Assembly (NCBI GenBank): GCA_035528995.1
Contig: DATKXO010000344.1
Span: forward strand, 1 to 7,948
Origin: DATKXO01 sp035528995
GTDB taxonomy: Bacteria > Planctomycetota > Phycisphaerae > UBA1845
Length of the DNA: 7,948 nucleotides
Direction of reading: 5' to 3'
The position numbers were made by a program, and so were the translations under genes. The notes under the pieces are model-generated. The model had not been told where the DNA came from. It ran no database searches and saw only the letters and a program-made list of their open reading frames with translations. Of this stretch, positions 1-6,756 are shown piece after piece. Position 1 is the first letter of the stretch; every line of letters starts with the position of its first letter.

Positions 1-105
1 ATCACCGGAGCCCGGTCTGTCGATCCTGGAGACGAGCTCAACAGAGGTTCCCTCGTTGGCCGCACAAACCCTCACTTGGAGTATAGGTTGAGCGATCCGC
101 GACGT
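1..105. other. Unassigned end of window, downstream of ggt
   Basis: No gene can be assigned here. Three short frames are open to the window edge. A plus-strand frame ends at a TGA at 89-91 and could be the tail of a gene converging on ggt. Another plus frame stays open into ggt and is antisense to it. A minus-strand frame from a GTG at 75-73 runs off the edge. Third-position GC does not separate the two plus frames. A terminator-like hairpin with a T-run is not visible after the ggt stop. Confidence 0.4.
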
Positions 106-108
106 CTA
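80..108 (-). promoter_or_regulatory. Possible sigma-70-like promoter reading off the window edge
   Basis: On the minus strand, TAGACG (108-103, overlapping the ggt stop codon) and TATACT (85-80) are separated by 17 bp. The -10 matches TATAAT at 5 of 6 positions and the -35 matches TTGACA at 4 of 6. It would fire towards lower coordinates, into whatever gene lies beyond position 1. AT-rich hexamers are rare in this GC-rich DNA, but a chance match is quite possible. Confidence 0.25.
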
Positions 109-1827
109 GTAACCCGCCGGCGCGCCGCCCTTGCGCGGGTCCGAGGCGCCGATAATCGCACCTTCGTCGATCGCAACCGCTTGCACCACGCCGGTTTTCC
201 GAAGCTCCGAGATGCGGTGTCCCCGTGACTGCAGGGCGCGGACCAGCGGTTCCGGCGGCTCGTCGTCGAAGTATACCTCGTCGGGCCACCATTGATGGTG
301 CGCTCGGCTCCGCAGCATCGCCTCCTCGAGTGACAGCCCAAAGTCGGTTACCCCCAGCAGCACGTTCAGCACCGAGCTGATGATCCGTGGTCCCCCAGAG
401 GCCCCCAGCAGGAGGTACGGCTCGTCGTTGCGCAACACGATGGTCGGGCACATGCTCGACAGCGGACGCCGGTGCGGCCCGACCGCGTTCCGAGCCGACT
501 GCATCAGACCGTACGCGTTCGTGTCGCCGGGCGCCGTCGAGAAGTCGTCCATCTCGTTGTTGAGGATCAGCCCCCATTCATCCACTGCCGCTAGCGAGCC
601 GAACGGCGTGTTGATCGTTTCGGTGCTGACCACCACGTTCCCCCAACGGTCCACCACACAGAAGTGCGACGTCCCCGCGTCCTCCGGGATGGCCTCCGCT
701 CCGTACGTATCCACCTCGCGGCATCGACCCGGGTCCACCGCGCGGGCGATCTGGGCGGCATACGTCTTCGACGTCAGCAACTGCACCGGGACGGGCACGA
801 AGTCGCTGTCTCCCAGCCAGCGAGCCCGGTCCGCGAACGCGTGCTTCATGGCTTCGATCACGTGGTGAGTCGCCGCACCCGGGTCGCTCCGCCACATCGC
901 CGGCAGGTCGAAGTGCTCCAGCACGTTGAGCGCCTCCACCAGGCAGACTCCGCCCGACGACGGTGGCGGCATCCCGATGATCGTGTAATCGCGGTACGTG
1001 GAAACGATCGGCCGCCGGTTCTCGACGACCCCATACGCCGCCAGGTCAGCGGCCCGCAGAATCCCACCGCGGGCCTGCATCTCGCGCTCGATCGCCTCCG
1101 CGACCGGCCCGCGATAGAACGCGTCGGGTCCGTTCGCCGCAATCGTCTCCAGCAGCCGCCCCAGCTCGGGTTGGACCAGCAGATCGCCGGCCCGGGGCAG
1201 TTCACCACCGCGCAAGTGCACGCGGTAGACGTACCCGCACGACTCGACGAGTTGCGGATAACGCTGGTAGTGCTTGAGCACCTCCGCGCAGGACTCGGCG
1301 TAATGTCGGTCCACGTGAAACCCGTCGCGGGCCAGCCGGATCGCCGGGGCCATCACCTTTGCCAGCGAGCGAGTGCCGTACGCCTCCAGCATCCGCGCCC
1401 GCCCGGCCGGCACGCCCGGCACCGCCACCGCCAGGTGACCATGCTGGCTGGGTGGGGGGGCGTCGGGTCGTTGCTTCAGAACCCGGCTGAACATGTCCGC
1501 GGTAGCCGCGGCCGGGGCCGTCTCACGGAAGTCCTGCACAACGATGCGCCCGTCCGCCGCCAGACGGGCGAGCATGAAGCCGCCACCGCCCAACCCCGTG
1601 CTCTGCGGGCGCACCACGGCCAACGCGAACGAAGCCGCGGCCGCCGCGTCGAACGCGTTGCCCCCGGCTTTCAGAATCTCCAGCCCGGCCTGCGACGCAT
1701 AGACCGAGTCGCTGGCCACCATCCCCTGTGTGCCGGTCGCCTGCCACGACGGCGCCTGGGCACCCGGCGCGCACCCGACGGCCACCGACAGCAGCACCGA
1801 TGTGGGCAAAACGCTTGTGCGTATCAT
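106..1827 (-). CDS. ggt: Gamma-glutamyltranspeptidase (glutathione hydrolase), probable lipoprotein
   Basis: This enzyme transfers or hydrolyses the gamma-glutamyl group of glutathione and related compounds outside the cytoplasm. It is an Ntn-hydrolase made as a proenzyme that cuts itself into large and small subunits. The 573-residue product carries the family signatures: the substrate-binding Arg in DFRETAP (about 101), the nucleophile Thr386 in GTSHFCVVD, MDDF (about 426-429), PLSSM (456-460), GASGGPRI (476-483), and a C-terminal GASDPRKGGAPAGY-like end. Cleavage before Thr386 gives a small subunit of 188 residues, the normal size. I start at ATG 1827 because an AGGA lies 11 nt upstream and the N-terminus then reads as a signal peptide ending in AVGC (Cys19), a plausible lipobox. 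A longer in-frame start at 1956 would overlap the upstream gene by 97 bp and adds only an Arg/Gly-rich stretch. It follows the amidohydrolase gene after 32 bp, so they probably share a transcript. Confidence 0.95.
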   Translation of the reverse strand: MIRTSVLPTSVLLSVAVGCAPGAQAPSWQATGTQGMVASDSVYASQAGLEILKAGGNAFDAAAAASFALAVVRPQSTGLGGGGFMLARLAADGRIVVQDFRETAPAAATADMFSRVLKQRPDAPPPSQHGHLAVAVPGVPAGRARMLEAYGTRSLAKVMAPAIRLARDGFHVDRHYAESCAEVLKHYQRYPQLVESCGYVYRVHLRGGELPRAGDLLVQPELGRLLETIAANGPDAFYRGPVAEAIEREMQARGGILRAADLAAYGVVENRRPIVSTYRDYTIIGMPPPSSGGVCLVEALNVLEHFDLPAMWRSDPGAATHHVIEAMKHAFADRARWLGDSDFVPVPVQLLTSKTYAAQIARAVDPGRCREVDTYGAEAIPEDAGTSHFCVVDRWGNVVVSTETINTPFGSLAAVDEWGLILNNEMDDFSTAPGDTNAYGLMQSARNAVGPHRRPLSSMCPTIVLRNDEPYLLLGASGGPRIISSVLNVLLGVTDFGLSLEEAMLRSRAHHQWWPDEVYFDDEPPEPLVRALQSRGHRISELRKTGVVQAVAIDEGAIIGASDPRKGGAPAGY

Positions 1828-1859
1828 GTCAGCCAGAATCCTGCCCCGCGCCCGGGAGA

Positions 1860-3167
1860 TCACATTCGCCCCCAGAGCGCCCCTGCGATCTCGACCGCCG
1901 CGTGGCGTTCCGCCGCCTCGTCCACGCCCAGGACGCAGCGGTCTTTCATTCGCCATTGCCCCCCGATCATCACGTCCTTGACGTGCCGCGAACCCAGCGC
2001 GAACAGCAAATGTCCCAGCACGTTGTCACCGGTCACCGGAGTGGCCGGGTAGTAATCCGTGACCACCAGGTCCGCGGCGTACTCCGGCTCCAGACGCCCG
2101 AACGGCAGGTCGAGCGATTGCGACGCCCGCCGGGCCGAGTTGGCCAGCATGTGCAGCACCGCGTCCGGCCCCAGACCGGTCCGCTCGTCGCGCAGCTTGA
2201 ACCAGGCCGTCCGCGCCTCGGCCAGCATGTCGGAGCCGATCCCGTCGGTACCCAGGCACACCGGCACCCGTCCCCAGAGCTGGGGGATCGGTGCGTACCC
2301 CACGGCGTTGTTCATGTTCGACCGGGTGTTGTGGGCCAGCGTGCAGCCCGCTCGAGTGATCGCCTCGATGTCGTTATCGGTAAGGTGCGTTCCGTGGGCG
2401 AACAGCGAATCCCGCCGCAGCAGCCCGTGGGCCCGCAGTCGGTCGCCTAGAAAGAGCTGGTGCTCGCTGGTACAGACCTCTTCGTCGTGCGTGTCCTCGG
2501 CCAGATGGATGTGAACGCCCACGTCGAAGTCGTTGGCCAGGTCGCGCAGGTCGTTCAGCGTATCGTCCTCCAGCGTGAACAGGGCATGCCCACCGACCAG
2601 CCCCGCGAATTGTCCGTCGCCGCGCTTCTGGCACAGTTCGAGATAACGGGCCGTTTCCGCCAGACCCGCGTCACGACCCGCCTGCCCGTTGCGGTCGGTC
2701 ACCTCGTAGCACAGCACGCCGCGCAGGCCGACCCGCTCCATGGCCTGTTCCATCAGGTCCAGCGATCCGCCGATACAGTTCGGCGAGGCGTGATGGTCGA
2801 TCAGCGTCGTCGTCCCGCAGCGCAGGGCCTCGATCGACCCGATCAGGCCGCTGGCCAGGATCGATCGCTCGTCCAAGGCCAGGTCCAGCTTCCACCACAC
2901 CCGCTGCAGGATTTGCAGGAAGTCCTCCGGTGCCTGGTCCGGTGGCGGCATGCCCACCGCCAACGCCGAGTACAGGTGCGTGTGCCCGTTGACCAGCCCC
3001 GGCAGCACGACGGCCCCGTGGCAGTCATGCACGTCTCCGCCCCCTCCGGCCGTCGCGTCTTCACCGATGGAGCGGATCGTGCCGTCTTCGATCCGCAGCC
3101 AGCCCCGGCGCATGGCGGGTGGATCGAGATCAACCAGGATTGCATTGGTCAACGTGATTGCGCTCAT
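1860..3167 (-). CDS. ssnA: SsnA-type aminohydrolase (amidohydrolase superfamily, TRZ/ATZ-like)
   Basis: This 435-residue metal-dependent hydrolase belongs to the cytosine deaminase/chlorohydrolase branch, cytoplasmic enzymes that deaminate or dechlorinate purine- and triazine-like rings. Visible metal ligands are His62 and His64 (NGHTH), His221 with Glu224 (HIHLAED), His258 (FAHGTH) and Asp308 (GTDGIGSD). Its best recognisable relative is Escherichia coli SsnA: IDHHASP, GGSL, TDRN, RSNMNN, VGY, GTDGIGSDM and the DN..GH..F..GS..V..VM..G segment near the C-terminus all match what I recall of that protein. SsnA is catalogued as a putative selenium-metabolism protein because it occurs with labile-selenium molybdenum hydroxylases. 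Its true substrate is not established. Those usual partners (XdhD, YgfK, YqeB) are not in this window. The ATG at 3167 has GGGAG 11 nt upstream. The gene precedes ggt by 32 bp. An 8-oxoguanine or guanine deaminase role is the main alternative. Confidence 0.85.
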   Translation of the reverse strand: MSAITLTNAILVDLDPPAMRRGWLRIEDGTIRSIGEDATAGGGGDVHDCHGAVVLPGLVNGHTHLYSALAVGMPPPDQAPEDFLQILQRVWWKLDLALDERSILASGLIGSIEALRCGTTTLIDHHASPNCIGGSLDLMEQAMERVGLRGVLCYEVTDRNGQAGRDAGLAETARYLELCQKRGDGQFAGLVGGHALFTLEDDTLNDLRDLANDFDVGVHIHLAEDTHDEEVCTSEHQLFLGDRLRAHGLLRRDSLFAHGTHLTDNDIEAITRAGCTLAHNTRSNMNNAVGYAPIPQLWGRVPVCLGTDGIGSDMLAEARTAWFKLRDERTGLGPDAVLHMLANSARRASQSLDLPFGRLEPEYAADLVVTDYYPATPVTGDNVLGHLLFALGSRHVKDVMIGGQWRMKDRCVLGVDEAAERHAAVEIAGALWGRM

Positions 3168-3285
3168 GAGTCAATGGGCTCCCTTTCATCCACCATGCGG
3201 ATCACTTTTCGGCCGCAAGGTCCGCCCAGGGCGCCCGGTCCCTGCCGATTGCCCCGCGCATCGTCCCCTTGTCGCCTTTTGGCCG

Positions 3286-3771
3286 CTAAGTCTTCTTCTT
3301 GTCTTCGTCCGGACGGTAGACCCCGCGCTCGCAGGCCACGGTGAACTTCTCGGCCGTGCCCTTGAGACGCTCCCACGCCCGGCGGATGCGGTCCGCTTCG
3401 GTCGGGTCGATTCGCCCGTCGTCCTCGATCGATCGCGTGACCGTGACCAGAAGCCGGCTGAACTCCTCCACCAGATGCTGCGTGCTGACCAGCAGCTCGG
3501 TATCCAGATCGGTCCGCGGCACGCTGGGATTGGAGACGTAGAACCCGCCGGCCTCGTGGCACAGCCAGTTGACCACGCCGGTGTTGCCCGTGGCACTGAC
3601 GATGTCGCGGCACCGGTCCAACGGGTTCCGGGCTCCGCTCGAGTCCGGATCGTCGGGGTCGGCCTCCTGGCACCACTTGTAGATCAGCGCGGGGGACAGC
3701 CGCAGCTTGGCGGCCAGTGCCTTCACTCCGATCCCCTCCGTCGCCTCGCGCAGCATCTCGTGTGAACGCAT
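3286..3771 (-). CDS. Small HTH regulator, phage CII/CP76-like
   Basis: This 161-residue cytoplasmic protein has an N-terminal helix-turn-helix at about residues 14-35 (IGVKALAAKLRLSPALIYKWCQ region, with the typical ALAAKL...S.ALIYKW pattern). A following RNPLDR motif and a long helical C-terminal half (about 87-150) look like a dimerisation region. The layout resembles the phage regulatory protein CII (CP76) family. Similar small proteins are, as I recall, common in chromosomes of planctomycetes and relatives outside any obvious prophage. No other phage gene is seen here. The ATG at 3771 is chosen because GGGAGG sits exactly 7 nt upstream. The frame stays open further upstream to 4122 but that part is antisense to ksgA. 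It stands divergent to ksgA and 118 bp upstream of ssnA on the same strand. Its targets are unknown. Regulation of its own divergent spacer or of ssnA-ggt would be a guess. Confidence 0.75.
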   Translation of the reverse strand: MRSHEMLREATEGIGVKALAAKLRLSPALIYKWCQEADPDDPDSSGARNPLDRCRDIVSATGNTGVVNWLCHEAGGFYVSNPSVPRTDLDTELLVSTQHLVEEFSRLLVTVTRSIEDDGRIDPTEADRIRRAWERLKGTAEKFTVACERGVYRPDEDKKKT

Positions 3772-3778
3772 TCGCCGG

Positions 3779-3784
3779 CCTCCC
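3779..3784 (-). promoter_or_regulatory. Ribosome binding site deciding the CII-like start
   Basis: GGGAGG on the minus strand, 7 nt before the ATG at 3771. It selects this start over the much longer frame that reads back through ksgA. Confidence 0.75.
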
Positions 3785-3879
3785 GAGTAGACACCGCCAC
3801 GTTTCTCCCCCGGGGTCCGTCGGTCGCGTCGCCGGCATCGCGCCTGCCGGGTCCACAAACCGCGCCGCCCCCGGGCTAC

Positions 3880-3899
3880 GCCTCTCCCAGGCGAGAGGC
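3880..3899. promoter_or_regulatory. Inverted repeat in the spacer between the CII-like gene and ksgA
   Basis: GCCTCTC (3880-3886) and GAGAGGC (3893-3899) are perfect 7-bp arms around a 6-nt loop CCAGGC. It lies about 110 bp before the regulator start and 72 bp before the ksgA start, so it could be an operator, a leader hairpin or a piece of a dispersed repeat. There is no T-run to make it a classic terminator. I saw no convincing -35/-10 pair in this spacer. Confidence 0.4.
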
Positions 3900-3970
3900 T
3901 AAGATGATAAGCCGCGCCGCTCGTGATGGGTAGTCTGCCGATGGTGGACCATAGGCCCGGGCAGGACCCG

Positions 3971-4846
3971 ATGATCGCACACGTCCAGACCAAGACCGAA
4001 ATCCGAGCGGCCCTCGATTCGCTCGGCATCCGACCCCAGAGGCGCTTCGGCCAGCATTTCCTGATCGACGGCAACCTGATGCGCCGCTTGGCTGACTGCG
4101 CCGAGATCGGCGAGCGGGACACGATCCTGGAAGTCGGTGGGGGAACCGGCGGCCTGACCGACCTGCTGGCCGCCCGGGCCGCAAAGGTGATTGTCGCCGA
4201 GATCGACCACGCGCTGGCCGGCCTGTTGCGCGATCGTTTCGCCGATCGTCAACACGTCTGTTTGATCGAGGCTGACGCCCTGGCTGGCAAGAACCGGATC
4301 GCTCCGGCGGTGATCGACGCGGTTATCGAGTTGGCCGCCGCTCCGCCCGACAGGACCGCCTTGGTCGCCAACCTGCCCTATGCCGTGGCCACCCCGCTGC
4401 TGATGAATCTGTTGCACGAGCTGCCGGTGGTGGAACGCTTCTGTTTCACCATCCAGCGCGACGTGGCCGAGCGCATCCAGGCCGCACCCGGAACCAAGGC
4501 CTACGGCCCCCTGAGCGTGACGCTCCAGACCCTGACCGACATCCACCGTGTCGCCCGTGTGTCACCCAGCGCCTTCTGGCCTCCGCCCACCGTCGAATCG
4601 TCCATGCTGCGGATCGACGTGCGTCACGACGTGCTTCCCGGCCCCGAGCCGATCGCCCGCTTCGTCGCCTTCGTCCGCGAAGCGTTCCTGCACCGCCGCA
4701 AGATGCTCAAGCACACGCTCTCCCGCATCCTTGACGAGCGCGCCTTCGCCGCCGCGGCCGACCTGCTCGACCTCACCCGTCGCCCCGAAGACCTGCCCCC
4801 GCCCGAGTGGCTCGACCTGGCCCGCCGCACCGTGTTGACCGATTGA
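3971..4846 (+). CDS. ksgA: 16S rRNA dimethyladenosine transferase KsgA/RsmA
   Basis: KsgA uses S-adenosylmethionine to dimethylate two adjacent adenines in the last helix of 16S rRNA, a late check in 30S subunit assembly. The 291-residue product shows the full family pattern: FGQHFLID (26-33), the SAM-binding loop LEVGGGTGGLT (53-63), the acidic E.D after strand 2 (Glu77, Asp79), EADAL (100-104) and catalytic NLPY (134-137), followed by SAFWPPPTVES and the C-terminal FLHRRKML segment. I chose ATG 3971 because it puts FGQHFLID at the same distance from the start as in the Bacillus subtilis protein, and AGGA lies just upstream (4 nt gap, a little short). Earlier in-frame starts at 3923 (GTG), 3926 and 3941 would add 10-16 residues without a better ribosome binding site. 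It converges on pepT, with 18 bp between the stops and no room for a terminator. Confidence 0.95.
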   Translation: MIAHVQTKTEIRAALDSLGIRPQRRFGQHFLIDGNLMRRLADCAEIGERDTILEVGGGTGGLTDLLAARAAKVIVAEIDHALAGLLRDRFADRQHVCLIEADALAGKNRIAPAVIDAVIELAAAPPDRTALVANLPYAVATPLLMNLLHELPVVERFCFTIQRDVAERIQAAPGTKAYGPLSVTLQTLTDIHRVARVSPSAFWPPPTVESSMLRIDVRHDVLPGPEPIARFVAFVREAFLHRRKMLKHTLSRILDERAFAAAADLLDLTRRPEDLPPPEWLDLARRTVLTD

Positions 4847-4864
4847 TCGGCTCGAAACGCTCCG

Positions 4865-6097
4865 CTACTTCTCTTTCCCCCAGAGCTGGGCGAGCTGTGT
4901 CAGAACCTTGACACCCGTTTCCATCTCTTCCAGGCAGGCCCATTCCAGCGGAGAGTGGAAGGCGTGCATCCCGGCCGACAGGTTCGGCGTGGGCAGACCC
5001 ATCTCGGTCAGCCGCGAACCGTCCGTGCCGCCCCGGATGATCTCCATGCTCGGCTCGATCCCCAGAGCCCGCAGGGCCTCCTGGGCCTTGGAGACCGAAC
5101 GGGGTTCCTTGGCCAGGCCGTCGCCCATGTTGCGATACTGCTTTTTGATGTCGACCGCGATCTTGGCTCGGGGGTGCTCGGCCCGGAGGGCGCCGGCGAT
5201 CTGCTCGAGGATCTGGGCCTCCTCACCCAGCTTGGCCGTGATGAAATCTCGCAGCAGGATCTTGACCTTGGCCTCGGGCACGCCGCCTTCGATGATGTAC
5301 GGGTGCATGAAGCCGTCGCGCTGATCGGTGGTCTCGGGCGAGAGCCACTGCCGGGGCATCCGCGAGATGAAATCACCCAGAATCCGCACCGCGTTCACCA
5401 TCTTGCCCTTGCCGTGCGCCGGGTGCGTGTTGATGCCCGTGACCGTGACCGTGGCCAGGTCGGCCGAGAACGTCTCCGTCTCGATCTTGCCCTGGGCCTC
5501 GCCGTCCAGCGTGTACGCCACCGTCGCACCGAGCTGCTTCAGGTTCACGTGATCGACGCCGTGACCGACCTCCTCGTCGCAGGTGAAACAGACCCGCACC
5601 GGGCTGTGCTTGATCTTCTTGTCCTCCATGAGCCGCTCGGCCGTCTCCATGATGATGGCCACGCCGGCCTTGTCGTCGGCGCCCAGCAGCGTCTTGCCGT
5701 CGGAGGTGATGATGGTCTTGCCCTTGAGGTCGGCAAGGCCCTCGTTCTCCGCGATCTTGATGACCTTGCTTTTGTCGCCGGGCAGGACGATGTCCTTGCC
5801 GTTGTATTTCTTGTGGATGGTGGGCTTGACGCCCTTGCCGGGGGCCTCGGGCGAGGTGTCCACGTGGGCGATCCAGGCGATGACCGGGCCGCTCTTGCGG
5901 TTGGTGGCCGGTATGGTGGCCGTCACGATGCCGTGCTTGCTCATGTGCACGTCAGCGAGGCCGATCTTGGCGCATTCGTCTTTGAGCAAACGGCACAGGT
6001 CGAGTTGCGTCTCGGTGCTGGGGTACGTTTCGCTGTCTTCGGCCGAGGTCGTCTCGATTTTGGCGTAGCGGCAGAAGCGGTCGAGCAGTCGGTCCAC
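4865..6097 (-). CDS. pepT: Peptidase T (tripeptide aminopeptidase, M20B)
   Basis: PepT is a cytoplasmic dizinc exopeptidase that removes the N-terminal residue from tripeptides, the last stage of peptide breakdown. The 410-residue length is normal for the family. Visible active-site features: His78 and Asp80 in IAHVDTSPEAPG, the bridging Asp141 in LLGADDKAGVA, Glu175/Glu176 in CDEEVGHG (general base and metal ligand), Asp198 in YTLDGE, His225 in the THPAHGKG segment of the lid domain (about 205-325), Arg362 in GGTDGSRL, and the last metal His at 378 or 381 in GMHAFHSPLEW. The start is GTG at 6097, supported by GGAGGTGA immediately upstream. The gene is monocistronic as far as can be seen: it converges with ksgA downstream, and upstream lies gene-free DNA. 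No consensus promoter was found for it. Confidence 0.95.
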   Translation of the reverse strand: MDRLLDRFCRYAKIETTSAEDSETYPSTETQLDLCRLLKDECAKIGLADVHMSKHGIVTATIPATNRKSGPVIAWIAHVDTSPEAPGKGVKPTIHKKYNGKDIVLPGDKSKVIKIAENEGLADLKGKTIITSDGKTLLGADDKAGVAIIMETAERLMEDKKIKHSPVRVCFTCDEEVGHGVDHVNLKQLGATVAYTLDGEAQGKIETETFSADLATVTVTGINTHPAHGKGKMVNAVRILGDFISRMPRQWLSPETTDQRDGFMHPYIIEGGVPEAKVKILLRDFITAKLGEEAQILEQIAGALRAEHPRAKIAVDIKKQYRNMGDGLAKEPRSVSKAQEALRALGIEPSMEIIRGGTDGSRLTEMGLPTPNLSAGMHAFHSPLEWACLEEMETGVKVLTQLAQLWGKEK

Positions 6098-6100
6098 GAT

Positions 6101-6108
6101 TCACCTCC
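6101..6108 (-). promoter_or_regulatory. Strong Shine-Dalgarno for the GTG start of pepT
   Basis: GGAGGTGA on the minus strand, with GGAGG 6 nt before GTG 6097. It is an almost ideal anti-16S match and fixes the non-ATG start. Confidence 0.85.
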
Positions 6109-6408
6109 GTTGGGCAAGGGGTCGAGTTCTATTGACGGAGTTTTTACGGCGCCGGCGAGCCGGCCGCAACCGCGCCGCCCCGGCGACGGGTGCCGCCCGT
6201 GTCGCCGCGCGGGTTGGCTCGTTTTGGGGTCGCGTCTTTTGACCACGTGTGCGCGCGGGCCCGTCGTCGTAAGTCCCTTTATCGAAGTCGTTTACGCTCC
6301 ACTTCGGCGGGCCTGTTTCCGTTGGAAACCGCGTATTCCGAACTTCTCGCTGCGTGGCCTGAATCGGCCGGATAAGCCCCCGCGCCCGACCGTCAACCAC
6401 GGAAGCAA

Positions 6409-6449
6409 GGGGCGGCCCCAAGGTGTGGCACAGGTTTCCAACCTGTGCC
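6409..6449. repeat. REP-like palindrome pair
   Basis: Two adjacent palindromes. GGGGC/GCCCC flank a single G at 6409-6419. A perfect 10-bp inverted repeat follows, GGCACAGGTT (6427-6436) and AACCTGTGCC (6440-6449), with a 3-nt loop TCC. The second element is of the GGCACAGG kind that I associate with dispersed intergenic repeats in planctomycete-type genomes, which is why translated frames here read AQVSNLC or AQVGNLC on the two strands. It has no T-run, so it is a poor intrinsic terminator. Confidence 0.6.
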
Positions 6450-6548
6450 TGGCGCACATGCTCTGTACTGCAAACGGTTGCTTCTTGCGCCCGCCGCGCA
6501 GATTCTCACCCTATGGATGGTGGCTCAGACCCCCGACACCGTCCTTGG

Positions 6549-6634
6549 TTGCCTTGATGCCTTGATGCCTTGATGCCTTGTTGCCTTGTTGCCTTGTTGC
6601 CTCGTTGCCTCGGTGCCTTGTTGCCTTGGTGCCT
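6549..6634. repeat. Octamer tandem repeat, about 10.75 copies
   Basis: Consecutive 8-bp units of the form (T/A/G)TGCCTTG. The order is one TTG unit, three ATG units, two TTG units, two TTGCCTCG variants, a GTG unit, a TTG unit and a partial GTGCCT. A weaker unit GTCCTTGG precedes at 6541-6548. The variants are clustered (the ATG copies together, the CTCG copies together), as expected of local duplication by slippage. A period of 8 shifts the frame every unit, so it is not coding. Confidence 0.85.
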
Positions 6635-6664
6635 GTGGTTGCCGCCGAAGGCCGCGCTGTTCAA

Positions 6665-6693
6665 TTGACCGGTGGGGGGGTAGCGGGTGTAAT
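6665..6693 (+). promoter_or_regulatory. Sigma-70-type promoter of selC
   Basis: TTGACC (6665-6670) and TGTAAT (6688-6693) are spaced by exactly 17 bp. Each differs from consensus at one position. Transcription would start near 6700, about 57 nt before the tRNA. It is the best promoter match I noticed in the window and lies on the correct strand. Confidence 0.7.
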
Positions 6694-6701
6694 CGGGTGG
6701 T

Positions 6702-6752
6702 CCGCATGATGCGGGCGGGTGCCCGGCCGCCGATCGATCGCGGTGGGGGCAC
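6702..6752 (+). promoter_or_regulatory. Hairpins in the selC leader
   Basis: Two inverted repeats lie between the predicted start of transcription and the tRNA. The first is CCGCAT-G-ATGCGG (6702-6714). The second pairs GTGCCC (6719-6724) with GGGCAC (6747-6752) and, inside, CCGCCG (6727-6732) with CGGTGG (6741-6746), with a bulged GG and the loop ATCGATCG. They could be processing determinants or regulatory sites. Neither has a T-run. Confidence 0.45.
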
Positions 6753-6756
6753 GTTC

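Larger units (their letters stand above)
6098..6664. other. Gene-free spacer between pepT and the selC promoter
   Basis: No credible gene on either strand over about 570 bp. The stretch holds the pepT leader (with a GCCGGC-GA-GCCGGC hairpin at 6151-6164), a short inverted repeat GTTTCC/GGAAAC at 6315-6329, the palindromes at 6409-6449 and the octamer repeat at 6549-6634, the last two listed separately. Frames crossing it are Arg/Pro/Gly-rich or built from repeat units. Confidence 0.7.

Noticed and set aside
664..2052. Long plus-strand open frame (462 codons) opposite ggt
   Set aside because: It is antisense to a clear gamma-glutamyltranspeptidase, its product is Arg/His/Gln-rich with no recognisable motif, and high GC lengthens such shadow frames.
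3772..4122. 117-residue N-terminal extension of the CII-like protein
   Set aside because: It is antisense to ksgA, while a strong GGGAGG ribosome binding site supports ATG 3771.
4847..4864. Bidirectional terminator between ksgA and pepT
   Set aside because: Only 18 bp separate the stops and no stem with a T-run fits.
106..6097. A selenoprotein gene with in-frame TGA in this window
   Set aside because: All recognised genes end at stops that match their family lengths, and no frame continues with family similarity past a TGA.
6315..6329. GGAAAC on the minus strand as an ECF sigma promoter of pepT
   Set aside because: The gap to the nearest CGT is about 18 bp and the element is equally explained as half of a GTTTCC/GGAAAC inverted repeat.
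4955..6565. Plus-strand open frame of 536 codons opposite pepT and into the spacer
   Set aside because: It is antisense to a complete peptidase T with all active-site residues, and its translation is low-complexity Leu/Gly/Asp/Val/Arg and then repeat DNA.
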